Assembly: GCA_964343805.1 (NCBI GenBank)
Contig: CAYFLR010000019.1
Location: forward strand, 24,138-88,137
Reading direction: 5' to 3'
Length of the DNA stretch: 64,000 nt
Source of the DNA: CAYFLR01 sp964343805
Lineage (GTDB): Bacteria; Bdellovibrionota_B; Oligoflexia; CAYFLR01
The notes beneath the pieces are model-generated. The model searched no databases, was not told where the DNA came from, and saw nothing but the letters and a program-made list of their open reading frames with translations. Made by a program: the position numbers and the translations under genes. Shown here one piece after another: positions 62,324 through 64,000 of this stretch. Position 1 is the stretch's first letter. Each line of letters begins with the position of its first letter.

Positions 62324-63783
62324 AAGTACAACTATCAGAATTTCTAAAAATAATAGAGCCCTATGTAACTGCCAAGCACCATCAAGATCAATTGAAAGAC
62401 TTTTCAATTATTTCGAGCGTTTCTACCGATACCAGAACCATCCAACAAGGAGAAATCTTCTTCGCCCTACCAGGACCTAATTTCGATCCTTTAGATTTCT
62501 CTGACCAATTAATAAGCAAAAAGTGCCCCTTAGTTATTTGTCAAAGTGACAATATCCAAAAGCTGCTCGACGCTCAGATATCTGTTGTTGTAGTAAAAGA
62601 TATCTTACATTGTATCGGGCTCCTCTCTCAATTATGGGCTCGAAGTTGCTCTGCTACTCGTGTAGCCATTACCGGTAGCGCTGGAAAAACTTCGACCAAA
62701 GAACTCTTAGCCCATATCTGCTCGGGTCATGTTAAAACCCATAAGACGGAAAAAAACTTCAATAACCTAGTAGGTCTTCCAAAAACCCTGCTTCAGCTCT
62801 CAGAAGATGATGAAGTCTCCATTTTAGAATTAGGAACCAATCAGTTTGGCGAGATTACAAAACTCACCCGGATATGTGATCCTGACATTGGCTGCATATT
62901 AAACATTGGAGCAGCACATTTAGAAGGATTTCAAGAAATCGAAGGAGTTGCTCAGGAAAAAAGCTCTCTATTTTATAATATGAGAAAAGATGGATACCTT
63001 ATAGTCAACATGGACGACCCTTACATAACTGATATCGCATGCGACTTAAATAACGATAGAACTACCTACAGTTTAGCTAAGCCCTTTGCCGACTTATTTA
63101 TAAAAAGTATCACACGAAGTCCTTTGGAGTCTGAGGCTCTCTATTGGAATATCACCCTCTCCTATCAAAAAAAGCAACTCACTTTTAAGGTAAAGAGATC
63201 CGATGAAGCCTTTCTTTATGCTCTTTTAGTTTCCTTTGCTATTGGTTTTAAACTTGGCATCCCATTTCAAACCATGGTGGAAAGAGTTGAATCCTATAAA
63301 TCAGTCGAAGGAAGGTACTGTTGTCATTGGCCAACTCCCAAAATCTGTATTGTGGATGACGCCTATAACGCTAACCCCGTTTCAATGGTCTCATCAATTA
63401 ACTCCTTTATGACCTCTTTCGAAGATTATCATACTATTTTGGTCTTAGGCGACATGCTTGAGCTGGGTTCCGAAAGTAAAGATTACCACATTCAAATTGG
63501 AAACCTTGTGAGTAAAGTCAAGCCCAATAACCTTCTAACAGTCGGTCCTCTCAGTGAAGAAATGCACCGAGCTGCGGTGAATGATCAAGGTAATAAAACC
63601 AGCTATGTCCATTTTCCCGAGTTGACTATTGACCTAATTTTAGATCAAATAACGGATTGGATAGAAGAACTATCAGACGAAAGTAAAAATCGTATTGCCA
63701 TTCTCGTTAAAGCATCAAATGGAATGGGAGTATTTAAAGTGGTGAGTCATTTAAAAAGACTCCTACGACAGGAAGATATATGA
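62320..63783 (+). CDS. murF: UDP-MurNAc-pentapeptide synthetase MurF
   Basis: Adds D-Ala-D-Ala to complete UDP-MurNAc-pentapeptide. 487 residues: STDTRTIQQGEIFFALPG at the N-terminus, ATP motif ITGSAGKTSTKELL, ELGTNQFGEI, and DDAYNANPVSM, the family hallmark. Overlaps murE and mraY by 4 bases each. Confidence 0.96.
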   Translation: MKVQLSEFLKIIEPYVTAKHHQDQLKDFSIISSVSTDTRTIQQGEIFFALPGPNFDPLDFSDQLISKKCPLVICQSDNIQKLLDAQISVVVVKDILHCIGLLSQLWARSCSATRVAITGSAGKTSTKELLAHICSGHVKTHKTEKNFNNLVGLPKTLLQLSEDDEVSILELGTNQFGEITKLTRICDPDIGCILNIGAAHLEGFQEIEGVAQEKSSLFYNMRKDGYLIVNMDDPYITDIACDLNNDRTTYSLAKPFADLFIKSITRSPLESEALYWNITLSYQKKQLTFKVKRSDEAFLYALLVSFAIGFKLGIPFQTMVERVESYKSVEGRYCCHWPTPKICIVDDAYNANPVSMVSSINSFMTSFEDYHTILVLGDMLELGSESKDYHIQIGNLVSKVKPNNLLTVGPLSEEMHRAAVNDQGNKTSYVHFPELTIDLILDQITDWIEELSDESKNRIAILVKASNGMGVFKVVSHLKRLLRQEDI

Positions 63784-64000
63784 TCTATTTATGGCTCTTT
63801 CCGCTGCATGAGAATTTCTCCATTTTTAATGTTATCCAATATATCACTTTTCGAACAGGACTGGCCTTCCTAACAGCTATGCTGATTTCTTTTTTACTCA
63901 CTCCTCGGTTTATCAATTGGATAACCAAAAAAAAATTAGGACAGGTGGTGCGCGATGATGGGCCTTCCACTCACATAGTAAAAGCTGGAACCCCCACCTT
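63780..64000 (+). CDS. mraY: phospho-MurNAc-pentapeptide transferase MraY, N-terminal part
   Basis: Starts with ATG at 63780 overlapping the murF stop (ATGA) and runs out of the window. The 73 visible residues match MraY: a first segment with FNVIQYITFRTGLAFLTAML (membrane helix), LLTPRFINWITKKKLGQ, then VRDDGPSTHIVKAGTPT, the conserved cytoplasmic loop. MraY makes lipid I at the inner membrane; gene order mraZ-rsmH-ftsL-ftsI-murE-murF-mraY is the classical one. Confidence 0.95.
   Translation, partial: MIYLWLFPLHENFSIFNVIQYITFRTGLAFLTAMLISFLLTPRFINWITKKKLGQVVRDDGPSTHIVKAGTPT

Overview
This 64 kb window looks like one chromosomal segment of an AT-rich, flagellated, Gram-negative (diderm) bacterium. 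Several things point that way: many lipoproteins with signal peptide plus Cys, outer-membrane beta-barrel candidates, a complete flagellar basal-body/hook operon, a sigma-54 activator, and a MurE carrying the DNPR motif typical of meso-diaminopimelate peptidoglycan. The mix of gene families (DUF1844 protein, ParABS with a bactofilin, YkuD_2-type L,D-transpeptidase, RpoH-like sigma factor, Rep- and PcrA-type helicases) fits the former Deltaproteobacteria, perhaps Bdellovibrionota. That placement is inference, because no rRNA or tRNA gene is visible. The assembly is a draft: there are two runs of N (7930-7939 and 22301-22378) and two apparent frameshifts (6180-6187 and 42327-42333).

Layout. 1-5911: the C-terminal part of mutS, a TPR lipoprotein, a UbiB-type kinase and a family 2 glycosyltransferase ending in a clear intrinsic terminator. 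5900-9918: accessory envelope genes on the minus strand, namely a large Thr/Cys-containing surface protein (frameshifted, with a C-terminal membrane anchor), an L,D-transpeptidase-like lipoprotein with a structured mRNA leader, and an uncharacterised membrane protein. 9937-10116: the end of the flagellar operon, holding a 129-nt near-perfect hairpin. 10122-24817: one flagellar operon read leftwards (AMIN-like protein, sigma-54 activator, flgB, flgC, fliE, fliF, fliG, fliH, fliI, fliJ, motE-like, fliK, flgD, flgE) behind a near-consensus sigma-54 promoter at 24859-24874. 25258-28102: a two-gene unit of a novel lipoprotein and a trypsin-like lipoprotein protease. 28105-31664: rpoH-like sigma factor, a beta-barrel protein and a Rep/UvrD helicase.

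31795-36907: dnaJ-like, DUF1844, a lipid kinase, an AmgK/MurU-like pair that may salvage MurNAc, and a LysM lipoprotein. 37086-42101: a short GlmU lacking the acetyltransferase domain, GlmS and PcrA/UvrD. 42105-46862: mnmG (frameshifted), two parS sites, parA, parB, a bactofilin and peptide deformylase. This mnmG-parAB arrangement usually lies near the replication origin. 46859-52584: fmt, rpe, a beta-barrel candidate, thiI, a cysteine desulfurase, a Smr protein and an orphan. 52564-56833: speA on the minus strand and rsmD-coaD-aminotransferase on the plus strand.

56830-64000: the start of the division and cell-wall (dcw) cluster. A consensus sigma-70 promoter and three 10-bp-phased GTGGTAA repeats, a good candidate MraZ operator, precede mraZ, rsmH, ftsL, ftsI, murE, murF and the first part of mraY. 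Together with glmU-glmS, amgK/murU-like, the L,D-transpeptidase and the LysM protein, the right half of the window is strongly devoted to peptidoglycan synthesis and recycling, and the left half to the flagellum. No transposase, prophage, CRISPR array, rRNA or tRNA was recognised.
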